Position numbers and translations under genes: made by a program
The notes under the pieces: model-generated
Database searches by the model: none
Told to the model about the DNA's origin: nothing
The model's input: the letters and a program-made list of their open reading frames with translations, nothing else
NCBI GenBank assembly: GCA_014843695.1
Contig: CM026394.1
Location: 39,292,368 to 39,356,367, forward strand
DNA length: 64,000 bases
Origin: Archivesica marissinica
Lineage: Eukaryota; Mollusca; Bivalvia; Venerida; Vesicomyidae
Reading direction: 5' to 3'
Part shown: positions 10,830 to 24,129 of the stretch, piece after piece
Layout: every line of letters starts with the position of its first letter
Numbering within the stretch: the stretch's first letter is position 1

Positions 10830-13135
10830 TAAAACAATTATTGGCGTATCATAAATTATGTATTACATTGAAAATATTTGGAAGTAAATCAATCAAAAAC
10901 AGCCACGAATGCTGCAAGTACAATGAAACTTGTTTAGCCGTCGTATACATTGAATTGAATAAATATAGGTTACAATTGGCCAGTAAATCCTACAAACAGG
11001 TTATTATCATTCATAAATAAACATAGACATAACAATGAACGAAAATTGCGTACGATTAGCTCACATAAACCAACGGACTACTGGAAGTATCTCAATTTTC
11101 AAGAAAGAAATCTGAAAATCGCCGAGCGCATTGGATTTCTATGAACATTTTAAGCTGTTAATTCAGTCCAATACAATGATAACTTAGAAACCCGAAGCCC
11201 AGGCTACTATTTGTAATAATAACGCATTAAATAGGAGTATCGCAGATGGTGAAATCCTTATGGTCATATCCAAATTAAATAACGGCAAAGCATCGTCTCG
11301 GTTTGATATTACAAACGAATACTTGAAAAACACCAAAGATATCATGGTACCGCACTACCGCTCTCTGTTCAATAACATTGTTGATACAGGCGTATTGCAT
11401 GCCTCTTGGTTAATGGGGACAATCAAACCTATAAACAAAAACAAAGGTCCCCCCTAGACACAATTAACTATAGGCCCATAACTATACTCAGTTGTCTTGG
11501 TAAAATATCTACAGCCATTCTTAATAAACGTATCAACGAGTTCCTTACTAAAAGTAACTTACTGATTGAAAACCTAGCCGGATTTAGGTCAAACTATTCT
11601 ACCAGTGACCATATATTTATTTACATCATATATATTTCTATATATGTATTTGACGATGTACCATGTATAAGCCTTAATAAAATGTCTGTTCTGTATATTT
11701 GCCCTACACTTCCTAATAGAAAAACGAAGATCAGAGAAAAGGAAGCTCATATGCTTTTTTATTGATTTCTCAGTAGCGTTTGATTCCTTGTGGCGTGCAG
11801 GACTCTGGCGAAAATCCGCGAAATTGGCATTACTGGTAAAATCCTTAATGTAATTCAAAACATGTAGTCAGATATCAAATCGTGTGTCCACGTCAATGGT
11901 CAAACATATGCTTACTTCTCCAGCTTCACCGGGGTAAGACAAGGTGAATATCTTTCTCCCATATTATTTTCCATGTACTTTAATGATCTAGAAACTGCCC
12001 TTGAATGAAATGACAATGGAGTTATAATTGATTTCCGGTTAAATGACACCCTTCATTTTTTGAAAATACTTGTATTACTTGACGCGGAAGATACCATTAT
12101 CATAGGTGAAAATAAGGTGTCGTTTCAGTCTTGTCTTAATAATTTTCACGTGTAAGCTCAAGATTAATTTCTCTAAAACGAAAGTATTAGTTTCTGGGAC
12201 TAATAAGCCAAGCAATTATCGTGTTTACATAAATAGTCGAAGAAATTGAAACGGGTAAAGAATACAAATACCTTGGTGTTATATTTTCTAGTTCCGGCTT
12301 CTTCCTTAAATGTAGAAAACATGTGGTAGCACAAGCAAGCAAAGCAATGCACTTGCTTTACATACCAATTAATAACCTTGATCTGCCCGTCGATTTACAA
12401 ATTAAATTATTTAATCATACTGTCCTCCCTATTGTAACGTACGGGAGCGACATATGGGGCTCTGAAACATTAGATATGATAGAGCAGGTCCACGCCAGTT
12501 TTTTGCGTAAGATTACTAAAACCAGAAAAAGTACTCGTAGGTACATTTTATATGCTGAAATTTCATATATTTATTACCAACACATGGTACAATCCACTCA
12601 TTCATTTAAATGTACCAGCTATATAAAGAGTATTATTGATAACACCGGAAACTCGCATTTATGGTTGAATCAAAATAATATACAGGAATTACATATCCAC
12701 AAACTGGTCAAACAAACATTAATAGATCAATATAAGCAAGATTGGTCATCTAAGCTAGACAATTCTCATATAGCTCAATTGTATGGTTACTTTAAAGAAG
12801 ATGTTGCATTTGAAAAATACTTAACCACTCTTCCCAGTTCTCGCAGAATTTCATTAATACATTTTCGTATAGGAAACCATAGACACCATTGAAACTGGCC
12901 GTTGGAGTCAATCATTCATCCCTTGTGATCAACGTAAGTGCCACCTTAATGACATTGGTGATGAGATACACTAACTCCTCGTCTGTCCATTTTTCACAGA
13001 AAAACGTAACAAACTTATCCTGGAAAAATATTTTGTTAGGCCGAATATCATGAAATTAAAAGAACTGCTCGCCTCAAGAAATTATGTATTACTTACAAAA
13101 TTTGCAATATTTGTAAAATACGTTATGAAATGTTG
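10830..13135 (+). pseudogene. decayed non-LTR retrotransposon (LINE) ORF2, reverse transcriptase to C-terminus
   Basis: Fragments of one reverse transcriptase ORF lie in order but in changing frames. There is a DYWKYLNF linker near 11070, LNNGKASSRFDITNEYLK at about 11270, then NYRPITILSCLGK and AGFRSNYSTSDHIF (11480-11620) after a frame change. A short insertion with an ORF-disrupting block follows (about 11620-11760), then the GEYLSPILF region near 11945. The catalytic tyrosine-aspartate box reads LDAEDT near 12090 instead of a canonical (Y/F)ADD. Thumb and C-terminal sequence (LPIVTYGSDIWGSE, 12430-12470) follows, ending in a His/Cys region near 12960. This is typical of Jockey/CR1/L2-type elements. 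Several stops and frameshifts mean it is dead. A family B SINE sits directly upstream. Confidence 0.85.
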
Positions 13136-14878
13136 TGCTGGAGTTTAGTTATATTAGTGTGTGCCTACTATACACATGTACTGTTTAATCGATTTCAACA
13201 CTATAGTATATGTCACCAGTTGTAATTATCACGACCATTGTATGAATGAAGTCGAGTATTCTCATTGTCATACGACTCGTTTAAGGTTTCATGTCTTCAG
13301 CACTATTAGTTATCTTTTGTAAAAACAACGTACATGAGTAGGTCGCGTCTATATGATTTTGAAGCAAGAAATGAGGTTTTTTTCATTGGACCATGTGACT
13401 TAGTCGTTGTATAAACATATTTACATAAAATTACTAATTACAAACAAGCACCCGGCCCATTGGGCATATATATGTCACCATACATGAGTTATATTAACAA
13501 GAGCAATATTTACAATTATACACAATATATGTATAAGGATAAATAAACACGAGACAACTATAAAAAAACATAAATAACAAATAAATGTTCTCAATATTCT
13601 CTCAACACATAATCTGAAGGAAAAATGCCAATCTCAAACCAGTCTCAAGCTTCGGGTTGGTTCAGCTGAGTGTTAAACACACAATTAACCAAACAAATTT
13701 CTTGAGGTCGAGTTTTAGATCTGAGAAAAGTTTTATAACCTCGGGGCCAGACATAGCTAGCTGGATTACCACTTCCTCAATTTGTTAATGCTCGAGATAT
13801 GTATGTAGTCTGGGATCTTAACAAATATGTTATCACAACATCAGTTCACAAGTCCCAACCACAGTATACAAATTAAAGGTAGTAGTATATCTTTATTTTC
13901 GTCTCATCAATGTATAATACAATATTACAGACATGTGGAAAATACATTATCACTATAAAATATACATTGCCATTCTGGAAGAATTATAAGAGATGTTATA
14001 ATAATGCTTCTAGATACACATAAATTATATCACAATTAGTATTTTAAGATAGACTCTATCATTTATAACTATAACTATGTACCAATCTAAAACTGATAAA
14101 TCTATATGAACGTTGCTAATCTCCTAATTAAAACAAAACTGCAATAAAACTAGGAGGGGGTAAGACTCTGAATTATCAATATAGGCACTAGCGTGCACTT
14201 GTTAAAAAATAGTTTAGAAGACCAGGTATCACCCTTGATCAGATCAATGGTGACTTGATTAGCAGCATCCATATAGCGGTGATAAAAATCATTTCAAAAT
14301 TAAAAAGAGCATGACATTATTTACACATAAAGAATTGTCCAGTTTTTAAGATATTAAAACAGGTTTTGGCACTATACCTTATCATTTCCTGGTTGGACAT
14401 TAAGAATACAAACTTTTCATGTGCAGTAAAACTATCAAAGTTTGTATCAATAAGAGTAGTTTGTAGAACAAGACCAGCCCTTATATCATTATACAGACAG
14501 CAATCCAGGTATGTCGGTAATTACATGTGATAGGTGAATTATATGGGAACACAGTCATTTCATGTACTGTACAAGCATGGGCTATATCCGACCACGATTG
14601 TAATTAATACAGTACGAAGTAACCTACGGTATGGCAACTATATAAATGGATCCTTTGTGAATATACGAAGTCGGATGATAAATATGCTTGTACATTCGAG
14701 AATATTATATGTCGATTGTTCCTAGCAGGGAACTAGTAATATATATATATATATTGTCCTCTCTATAAGATAACAATCTTAAAGAGAATGCATTAGCTGG
14801 ATGATTTATGCTTCGCGTGAAAAAGGCGTTTAAGCCGAAAATTCGAATATAAAGAGGATAATATTATAATGTTTAAGC
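13136..14878. other. gene-less AT-rich DNA
   Basis: No gene recognised. Contains a short (AT)n run at about 14738-14753 and only short chance ORFs. Confidence 0.4.
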
Positions 14879-15117
14879 TTTATTTATTTTACGATTGTGA
14901 GCAAGTTTAACAACTTATATTAATCAGTCTCGGTCGCGCCGATGAAAGCGTAAATATGGTCATTCGTGTGGGAGGTAACCGGAGTACCCGGAGAAAACCC
15001 ACCTGTCCGATCTGGCGACATCGTACCATCCCACATACTTCCCGATCCGAGGATCGAACCCGGGTTGCATTGGTGAGTAGCGAGCGCGCTAACCACTGCG
15101 CTAATCGGACAGCCTGA
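14879..15117 (-). repeat. SINE family C, complete
   Basis: Minus-strand copy from the tail (TTTATTTTACGATTGTGAGC) to the head (GGTTGCATTGGTGAGTAGCG and GCGCTAACCACTGCGCTAAT). The B box reads as CGAGGATCGAACCCG reversed. Confidence 0.85.
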
Positions 15118-15254
15118 ATAATATATATAAATTCTAGGAAAAGAGACCGACTTTTCATTTATACTTGGGAAGAGAACACACGCATGCCTATTTACAAAGC
15201 TGATCTGTCTCACCATCTTGATATTAATTTGAATGACTGCAAAACGAGCACAAC

Positions 15255-15466
15255 ATATTAAGTCTTTCAGATGGGTCGTTAAACCGAGGTCTCGTGTCGG
15301 TGCTGTACACCGTGCACGTAATAGAACCAGAAGAGATTCTGGAATGGGTCTCTGTCTATATCGCTGCACTATCCTCCAAAAATCTAAAATGACTAATCTC
15401 TTCAGGAGGCGTCGCTCATATGGGCAACCGGTAGGGACGATAAATAAACGTAAAACACAAACACAA
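15255..15466 (+). repeat. SINE family A without tRNA head
   Basis: Plus-strand core and tail (AGTCTTTCAGATGGG, AACCGAGGTCTCGTGTCGG, GGCAACCGGTAGGGACGATA). Confidence 0.85.
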
Positions 15467-15567
15467 CGAGCACACACTATACACATTGGCACATTGGTAG
15501 TGTATGTATCAAGGTAAAACATGTGTATGTGTGTCCGAACTATAGAAATAACCACATATAAGATACC

Positions 15568-15806
15568 GCTTACGGTCGCTGACTTGTATACCAATGTAGC
15601 CTATCATCACTGATGCTCATGGGTTCGAGCCCCGCTCAGGCAGTGTCTCATTTATATGAAAAAGTTGGCAGTTTCTTACGGAGGTTGGTGCACACAAGTA
15701 CTACTTAACCGCTGGAGCCTGCCCAGGAACGGTGTTAGGTAAACTGCCCGCCGGCGATATAGCCCGAAATGGTGCTGATGCAGGCGTAAACCCCGAAATA
15801 TAACAT
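15568..15806 (+). repeat. SINE family B, subfamily 2 tail
   Basis: Head (GGTCGCTGACTTGTATACC), B box GGGTTCGAGCCCC, and the tail GGTGCTGATGCAGGCGTAAA. Confidence 0.85.
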
Positions 15807-15879
15807 ATAAGATACCGCAGTGGAGTGTTTGCTAAGGTATTTGATAATTTAACATATACACAGTAAACTGACACCATAA

Positions 15880-16085
15880 AAAACTGTGCACTTTTATATT
15901 GAGCGCTACATTTTCGTTACAAATTTTAGAATTATAGAGTTTACTATTATGAATGAAGAAAATAATCCTTCACACATTGCACTAATTTACACAATATTTA
16001 AACGCGTAGAAGTCCAAATTTGCCTATATTTATTTTCTAGAAGGATATAAATTTGACCAAAGGCAAGTGCACAGTTTCTTTTTGT
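15880..16085. mobile_element. possible MITE with GTGCAC termini
   Basis: ACTGTGCACTTTTATATTG at the left and AAGTGCACAGTTTCTTTTT at the right are inverted, about 200 bp apart. Similar to the pair at 5508-5712. Confidence 0.4.
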
Positions 16086-16164
16086 TGTCAGTATATATAT
16101 TATTATAGTTAATTCTGAACGGCTTATAAGAGATTCGTTGTTTTATTGAAATTGTCAAACTGTA

Positions 16165-16372
16165 ATTATGTTGATAAATGTTGTTATGTAAATATTGTTA
16201 TGTAAATGTTGTTATGTAAATGTTGTTATGTAAATGTTGTTATGTAAATGTTGTTATGTAAATGTTGTTATGTAAATGTTGTTATGTAAATGTTGTTATG
16301 TAAATGTTGTTATGTAAATGTTGTTATGTAAATGTTGTTATGTAAATGTTATTATGTAAATGTTGTTATAAT
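16165..16372. repeat. 14-bp tandem repeat
   Basis: About 15 copies of TGTTATGTAAATGT. Confidence 0.92.
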
Positions 16373-16666
16373 CTAAATAAAAGAAAGAAAAAAAAATATT
16401 CTGAACGGCTGATAATGTTACAATAATAATCATCTATGGTCCATCATTTATTGTATAGCCAATTGTGAAAGCACATTATATCTTTAAGTATATGTAAACA
16501 TTTAAAGGAGATATGAACACACTTGCCAAGTACCTTTGCCATAATAGTTTATATAAAGGAAGAGCCTTCCATAGCCTTATTTTTCACTCTTTTACTCCTG
16601 GCAAAACGGCGTTGATATTACCAGAAACTCAATACGGCTCCATTAACGGTTTGGGTGTTAAATATA

Positions 16667-16826
16667 TATACTAGAGGACATAGAAAAACATGAAAAACAA
16701 TAACTATATAAATGCATAGTTTTAAACATGTTGGGATATTTTTAGTTGTTCAGTTTGTGTTTTATAATAAAGATGATGGAATCCTTCGTATTTCGTTTTC
16801 ATGTAATAATAATCATATACTGTAGG
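16667..16826 (+). mobile_element. left end and body of MITE '36'
   Basis: Begins with the terminal repeat TATACTAGAGGACATAG, then a body (AACAATAACTATATAAATG, GATGGAATCCTTCGTATTTC) that matches, in reverse complement, the complete 229-bp element at 61517-61745. Where the opposite terminal repeat should end, a tandem array of that terminal repeat follows instead. Confidence 0.8.
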
Positions 16827-17600
16827 TGTGCGTTTTCCATGTCCTCTAGTATATAATGTATCTGTACGTTTTCTATGTCCTCTAGTATATAATGTAGTTG
16901 TGCGTTTTCTATGTCCTCTAGTATATAATGTAGTTGTGCGTTTTCTATGTCCTCTAGTATATAATGTAGGTGAGCGTTTTCTATGTCGTCTAGTATATAA
17001 TGTAGGTGTGCGTTTTCTATGTCCTCTAGTATATAATGTAGGTGTTCGTTTTCTATGGCCTCTATTATATAATGTAGGTGTGCGTTTTCTATGTCCTCTA
17101 GTATATAATGTAGCTGTGCGTTTTCTATGTCCTCGTGTATATAATCATTTAATGTAGCTGTGCGTTTTCTATGTCCTCGTGTATATAATCATTTAATGTA
17201 GCTGTGCGTTTTCTATGTCCTCGTGTATATAACCATTTAATGTAGCTGTGCGTTTTCTATGTCCTCGTGTATATAATCATTTAATGTAGCTGTGCGTTTT
17301 CTATGTCCTCGTGTATATAATCATTTAATGTAGCTGTGCGTTTTCTATGTCCTCGTGTATATAATGTAGTTGTGCGTTTTCTATGTCCTCGTGTATATAC
17401 TCATTTAATGTAGCTGTGCGTTTTCTATGTCCTCGTGTATATACTCATTTAAAGTAGCTGTGCGTTTTCTATGTCCTCGTGTATATAATCATTTAATGTA
17501 GCTGTGCGTTTTCTATGTCCTCGTGTATATAATCATTTAATGTAGCTGTGCGTTTTCTATGTCCTCGTGTATATAATCATTTAATGTAGCGGTGCGTTTT
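16827..17600. repeat. 36-bp and 44-bp arrays derived from a MITE terminal repeat
   Basis: The first ~300 bp are 36-bp units (GTGCGTTTTCTATGTCCTC with TAGTATATAATGTAG). From about 17130 the unit becomes 44 bp by gaining ATCATTTA, and CTAG becomes CGTG. No gene; ORFs through it are period artefacts. Confidence 0.92.
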
Positions 17601-17636
17601 CCAGAATGGTTATATTATCGTTAATAGCAAAATGTT

Positions 17637-20600
17637 AAATACCTTCTGTGGTTGACTTTGTTAGATACCTTCTGTGGTTGACTTGTTAGATACCTTCTGT
17701 GGTTGACTTTGTTTAGATACCTTCTGTGGTTGACTTTGTTTAGATACCTTCTGTGGTTGACTTTGTTTAGATACCTTCTGTGGTTGACTTTGTTAGATAC
17801 CTTCTGTGGTTGACTTGTTAGATACCTTCTGTGGTTGACTTTGTTTAGATACCTTCTGTGGTTGACTTGTTAGATACCTTCTGTGGTTGACTTGTTAGAT
17901 ACCTTCTGTGGTTGACTTGTTAGATATCTTCTGTGGTTGACTTGTTAGATACCTTCTGTGGTTGACTTGTTAGATACCTTCTGTGGTTGACTTGTTAGAT
18001 ACCTTCTGTGGTTGACTTGTTAGATACCTTCTGTGGTTGACTTGTTAGATACCTTCTGTGGTTGACTTGTTAGATACCTTCTGTGGTTGACTTGTTAGAT
18101 ACCTTCTGTGGTTGACTTGTTAGATACCTTCTGTGGTTGACTTGTTAGATACCTTCTGTGGTTGACTTGTTTGATACCTTCTGTGGTTGACTTGTTAGAT
18201 ACCTTCTGTGGTTGACTTGTTAGATACCTTCTGTGGTTGACTTGTTAGATACCTTCTGTGGTTGACTTGTTAGATACCTTCTGTGGTTGACTTGTCAGAT
18301 ACCTTCTGTGGTTGACTTGTTAGATACGATACCTTCTGTGGTTGACTTGTTAGATACCTTCTGTGGTTGACTTGTTTGATACCTTCTGTGGTTGACTTGT
18401 TAGATACCTTCTGTGGTTGACTTGTTAAATACCTTCTGTGGTTGACTTGTTTGATAACTTCTGTGGTTGACTTGTTCGATACCTTCTGTGGTTGACTTGT
18501 TAGATACCTTCTGTGGTTGACTTGTTAGATACCTTCTGTGGTTGACTTTGTTAGATACCTTCTGTGGTTGACTTGTTAGATACCTTCTGTGGTTGACTTT
18601 GTTAGATACCTTCTGTGGTTGACTTGTTTGATACCTTCTGTGGTTGACTTGTTAGATACCTTCTGTGGTTGACTTGTTAAATATATTCTGTGGTTGACTT
18701 GTTTGATACCTTCTGTGGTTGACTTGTTAGATACCTTCTATGGTTGACTTGTTAGATACGTTCTATGGTTGACTTGTTAGATACCTTCTGTGGTTGACTT
18801 GTTAGATACCTTCTGTGGTTGACTTTGATAGATACCTTCTGTGGTTGACTTGTTAGATACCTTCTGTGGTTGACTTTGTTAGATACCTTCTGTGGTTGAC
18901 TTGTTAGATACCTTCTGTGGTTGACTTGTTAAATACCTTCTGTGGTTGACTTGTTTGATGCCTTCTGTGGTTGACTTGTTAGATACCTTCTGTGGTTGAC
19001 TTGTTAGATACCTTCTGTGGTTGACTTGTTAGATACCTTCTGTGGTTGACTTTGTTAGATACCTTCTGTGGTTGACTTGTTAGATACCTTCTGTGGTTGA
19101 CTTTGTTAGATACCTTCTGTGGTTGGCTTGTTAGATACCTTCTGTGGTTAACTTGTTAAATACCTTCTGTGGTTGACTTGTTAGGTACCTTCTGTGGTTG
19201 ACTTGTTAGATACCTTCTATGGTTGACTTGTTAGATACCTTCTGTGGTTGACTTGTTAGATACCTTCTATGGTTGACTTGTTAGATACCTTCTATGGTTG
19301 ACTTGTTAGATACCTTCTATGGTTGACTTGTTATATACCTTCTGTGGTTGACTTTGTTAGATACCTTCTGTGGTTGACTTTGTTAGATACTTTCTGTGGT
19401 TGCCTTTGTTAAATACCTTCTGTGGTTGACTTTGTTCGATACCTTCTGTGGTTGACTTGTTAAATACCTTCTGTGGTTGACTTTGTTCGATACCTTCTGT
19501 GGTTGACTTTGTTAGATACCTACTGTGGTTGACTTTGTTAAATACCTTCTGTGGTTGACTTTGTTCGATACCTTCTGTGGTTGACTTGTTAAATACCTTC
19601 TGTGGTTGACTTTGTTCGATACCTTCTGTGGTTGACTTTGTTTAGATACTTTCTGTGGTTGACTTGTTAGATACCTTCTATGGTTGACTTGTTAGATACC
19701 TTCTGTGGTTGACTTTGTTAGATACCTTCTGTGGTTGACTTTGCTAGATAACTTCTGTGGTTGACTTGTTAAATACCTTCTGTGGTTGACTTGTTAGATA
19801 CCTTCTGTGGTTGACTTGTTAGATACCTTCTGTGGTTGACTTTGTTTAGATACCTTCTGTGGTTGACTTGTTAGATACCTTCTGTGGTTGACTTATTAGA
19901 TACCTTCTGTGGTTGACTTGTTAGATACCTTCTGTGGTTGACTTGTTAGATACCTTCTGTGGTTGACTTGTCAGATACATTCTTTGGTTGACTTGTTAGA
20001 TACCTTCTGTGGTTGACTTGTTAGATAACTTCTGTGGTTGACTTGTTAGATACCTTCTGTGGTTGACTTGTTAGATACCTTCTGTGGTTGACTTGTCAGA
20101 TACCTTCTGTGGTTGACTTGTTAGATACCTTCTGTGGTTGACTTGTTAGATACCTTCTGTGGTGGACTTGCTAGATACCTTCTGTGGTTGACTTGTTAGA
20201 TACCTTCTGTGGTTGACTTGTTTGATACCTTCTGTTGTTGACTTGTTTGATACCTTCTGTGGTTGACTTGTTAGATACCTTCTGTGGTTGACTTGTTAAA
20301 TACCTTCTGTGGTTGACTTGTTTGATACCTTCTGTGGTTGACTTGTTAGATACCTTCTGTGGTTGACTTGTTAGATACCTTCTGTGGTTGACTTGTTAGA
20401 TACCTTCTGTGGTTGACTTTGTTAGATACCTTCTGTGGTTGACTTGTTAGATACCTTCTGTGGTTGACTTTGTTAGATACCTTCTGTGGTTGACTTGTTA
20501 GATACCTTCTGTGGTTGACTTGTTAGATACCTTCTGTGGTTGACTTGTTAGATACCTTCTGTGGTTGACTTGTTAGATACCTTCTGTGGTTGACTTGTTA

Positions 20601-22462
20601 GATACCTTCTGTGGTTGACTTGTTAGATACCTTCTGTGGTTGACTTGTTAGATACCTTCTGTGGTTGACTTGTTAGATACCTTCTGTGGTTGACTTGTTA
20701 GATACCTTCTGTGGTTGACTTGTTAGATACCTTCTGTGGTTGACTTGTTAGATACCTTCTGTGGTTGACTTGTTAGATACCTTCTGTGGTTGACTTGTTA
20801 GATACCTTCTGTGGTTGACTTGTTAGATACCTTCTGTGGTTGACTTGTTAAATACCTTCTGTGGTTGACTTGTTAGATACCTTCTGTGGTTGACTTGTTA
20901 AATACCTTCTGTGGTTGACTTGTTAGATACCTTCTGTGGTTGACTTGTTAGATACCTTCTGTGGTTGACTTTGTTAGATACCTTCTGTGGTTGACTTGTT
21001 AGATACCTTCTATGGTTGACTTGTTAGATACCTTCTGTGGTTGACTTTGTTAGATACCTTCTGTGGTTGACTTGTTAGATACCTTCTGTGGTTGACTTGT
21101 TAGATACCTTCTGTGGTTGACTTGTTAGATACCTTCTGTGGTTGACTTGTTTGATACCTTCTGTGGTTGACTTGTTAGATACCTTCTGTGGTTGACTTGT
21201 TAGATACCTTCTGTGGTTGACTTGTTAGATACCTTCTGTGGTTGACTTGTTAGATACCTTCTGTGGTTGACTTTGTTAGATACCTTCTGTGGTTGACTTG
21301 TTAGATACCTTCTGTGGTTGACTTTGTTAGATACCTTCTGTGGTTGACTTGTTAGATACCTTCTGTGGTTGACTTTGTTAGATACCTTCTGTGGTTGACT
21401 TGTTAGATACCTTCTGTGGTTGACTTGTTTGATACCTTCTGTGGTTGACTTGTTAGATACCTTCTGTGGTTGACTTGTTAGATACCTTCTGTGGTTGACT
21501 TGTTAGATACCTTCTGTGGTTGACTTGTTAGATACCTTCTGTGGTTGACTTGTTAGATACCTTCTGTGGTTGACTTGTTAGATACCTTCTGTGGTTGACT
21601 TGTTAGATACCTTCTGTGGTTGACTTGTTAGATACCTTCTGTGGTTGACTTGTTAGATACCTTCTGTGGTTGACTTGTTAGATACTTTCTGTGGTTGACT
21701 TGTTAGATACTTTCTGTGGTTGACTTGTCAGATACCTTCTGTGGTTGACTTGTTAGATACCTTCTGTGGTTGACTTGTTAGATACCTTCTGTGGTTAACT
21801 TGTTAGATACCTTCTGTGGTTGACTTGTTAGATACCTTCTGTGGTTGACTTGTTTGATACCTTCTGTGGTTGACTTGTTAAATACCTTCTGTGGTTGACT
21901 TGTTAGATACCTTCTGTGGTTGACTTGTTAGATACCTTTTGTGGTTGACTCGTTAGATACCTTCTGTGGTTGACTTGTCAGAAACATTATGTGGTTGACT
22001 TGTTAGATACCTTCTGTGGTTGACTTGTTAGATACCTTCTGTGGTTGGCTTGTTAGATACCTTATGTGGTTGACTTTGTTAGATACCTTCTGTGGTTGAC
22101 TTTGTTAGATACCTTCTGTGGTTTGCTTGTTAGATACCTTCTGTGGTTGACTTGTTTGATACCTTATGTGGTTGACTTGTTTGATACCTTCTGTGGTTGA
22201 CTTGTTAGATACCTTCTGTGGTTGACTTGATTGATACCTTCTGTGGTTGACTTGTTAGATACCTTCTGTGGTTGATTTGTTCGATACCTTCTGTGGTTGA
22301 CTTGTTAGATACCTTCTGTGGTTGACTTGTTAGATACATTCTGTGGTTGACTTTGTTAAATACCTTCTGTGGTTGACTTGTTAGATACCTTCTGTGGTTG
22401 ACTTTGTTAGATACCTTCTGTGGTTGACTTGTTAGATACCTTCTGTGGTTGACTTGTTTGAT
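17637..22462. repeat. 25-bp minisatellite array, about 4.8 kb
   Basis: Unit GATACCTTCTGTGGTTGAC plus TTGTTA, roughly 190 copies. Common variants add T (TTTG), change TTAG to TTTG or TTAA, or change CTGTGG to CTATGG. Variants with the extra T cluster near the left end and around 19330-19640. It is flanked on both sides by copies of MITE '36'. Confidence 0.97.
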
Positions 22463-22836
22463 CGGGTTAAGGCTATTGATTGTATAATCATCTTGGGATA
22501 GTTTTAGTTGTTCAGTTTGTGTTTTATAATAAAGATGATGGAATCCTTCGTATTTCGTTTTCATGTAATAATAATCATATACTGTAGGTGTGCGTTTTCT
22601 ATGTCCTCTAGTATATAATATAGATGTGCGTTTTCTATATCCTCTAGTATATAATATAGATGTGCGTTTTCTATGTCCTCTAGTATATAATATAGATGTG
22701 CGTTTTCTATGTCCTCTAGTATATAATGTAGCTGTGCGTTTTCTATGTCCTCTAGTATATAATGTAGGTGTGCGTTTTCTATGTCCTCTAGTATATAATG
22801 TAGGTGTGCGTTTTCTATGTCCTCTAATGTATACTA
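22463..22836 (+). mobile_element. second MITE '36' body with 36-bp array
   Basis: From about 22495 the sequence repeats the MITE body seen at 16734-16826 (TTGTTCAGTTTGTGTTTTAT, GATGGAATCCTTCGTATTTC), then about seven 36-bp units. It has the same orientation as the copy to the left, so the 25-bp array lies between two direct MITE copies. Confidence 0.8.
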
Positions 22837-22841
22837 TCATC

Positions 22842-22978
22842 ACTGATGGCCACGGGTTCGAGCCCCTCTCAGATAGGCCGTGTCTCATTTATATGAAAAA
22901 GTTGGCAGTTGGTGGAGGTTGGTACACACAAGTACTTGTTAACCGCTGTGCTTGGTGGTCTCCGGCCGTTATTGGCCT
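22842..22978 (+). repeat. SINE family B fragment fused to family A
   Basis: B box GGGTTCGAGCCCCTC and body GTTGGCAGTTGGTGGAGG. It is interrupted after TTAACCGCTG, and a reverse-oriented family A copy begins at 22983. Confidence 0.7.
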
Positions 22979-22982
22979 AGGA

Positions 22983-23192
22983 AGTGTGTGTTTTACGTTT
23001 ATTTATCGTCGCTACCGATTGCCCATATGAGCGACACCTCCTGAAGAGATTAGTCATTTTAGATTTTTGGAGGATAGTGCAATGATACAGACAGAGACCC
23101 ATTCCAGAATCTCCTCTGGTTCTTTGACGGGCACGATGTAAAACACCGACACGAGACATCGGTTTAACGTCCCACCTGAAATACTGTTAATG
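22983..23192 (-). repeat. SINE family A
   Basis: Minus-strand tail, core and 5' body (ATCGTCGCTACCGATTGCCC, CACCGACACGAGACATCGG). No tRNA head. Confidence 0.8.
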
Positions 23193-23514
23193 GCCGAGGA
23201 AGATCCAGGTGCCCGCAATTTGAGCAATCATGGGCGGGCACTCGGGTGGATAGCTTTCTAACATGAAAGCATTGAACACAGTGAGATTCTAGCATATATT
23301 CGTGACGAGCAGGTTAGTTGAAATCCACGACCGTAATCACTCTGCTACAGAGGTCATGTTGACGTGCATGCTTTATGTTGGCGTCACTCTGTAGTTTGTG
23401 GTAAGGCCAGCACATATGAAAGTGAAAGAAAATAAGAGGTATTGCCTATAATGCTTGTCCCAAACTGACATACAGTGAATACAGATTCAAACCATATGCC
23501 GTTCTTCACAGGCA
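23193..23514. other. no gene seen
   Basis: Somewhat GC-richer unique DNA (GCCCGCAATTTGAGC, GGGCGGGCACTCGGG). No coding or repeat family recognised. Confidence 0.35.
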
Positions 23515-23668
23515 AATGAATCTCCAACCATCTGTCTTTCAGCGGCAACTCAATTCCCAACCATCTGTCTTTCAGCGGCAACTCAATCCCCAACCATCTG
23601 TCTTTCAGCGGCAACTCAATCCCCAACCATCTGTCTTTCAGCGGCAACTCAATTCCCAACCATATGTC
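23515..23668. repeat. 33-bp tandem repeat
   Basis: Four to five copies of a 33-bp unit containing CCCAACCATCTGTCTTTCAG and CGGCAACTCAAT. The period is 11 codons, which keeps short ORFs open on both strands. Confidence 0.9.
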
Positions 23669-24129
23669 TTTCACCGGCAAGGGGATTTTCATGTCTCCAC
23701 AAAAATACAAGAAAGCTACTTATAATCCGCCAATAAAGTATTATACAGCAAGGAATGCTAACCTAGGCTGATTTATAGTATTTAAATATAAACAGGCGGG
23801 AGTTCTTGAGGACACAGAATAATAACTCACTCTAATAAATTATACTCAACGCTGCTTCTCAGAAAGGTTAACTTGTGGAATGATATGAAAATAAACGCGA
23901 TTTATTGATACAGTGACGGGTTGTGTGATAAACAAAAATATTCCGAGACAAATGGGTTTAGATGTTTTCTTAGAATTGTATTCGTTTTAATTACTCAGCA
24001 GGTCTGTTTAAACTGACGATACATATGTTTATACATACATATAAATACCACCAGGCATGTTCAATGATAATGTTTTCTTTGTTAAGAGTGAAATTACCCG
24101 ATGGTGACTTAATTAAATTGGAAGTTGAA
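23669..24129. other. no gene seen
   Basis: AT-rich unique DNA. Confidence 0.35.
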
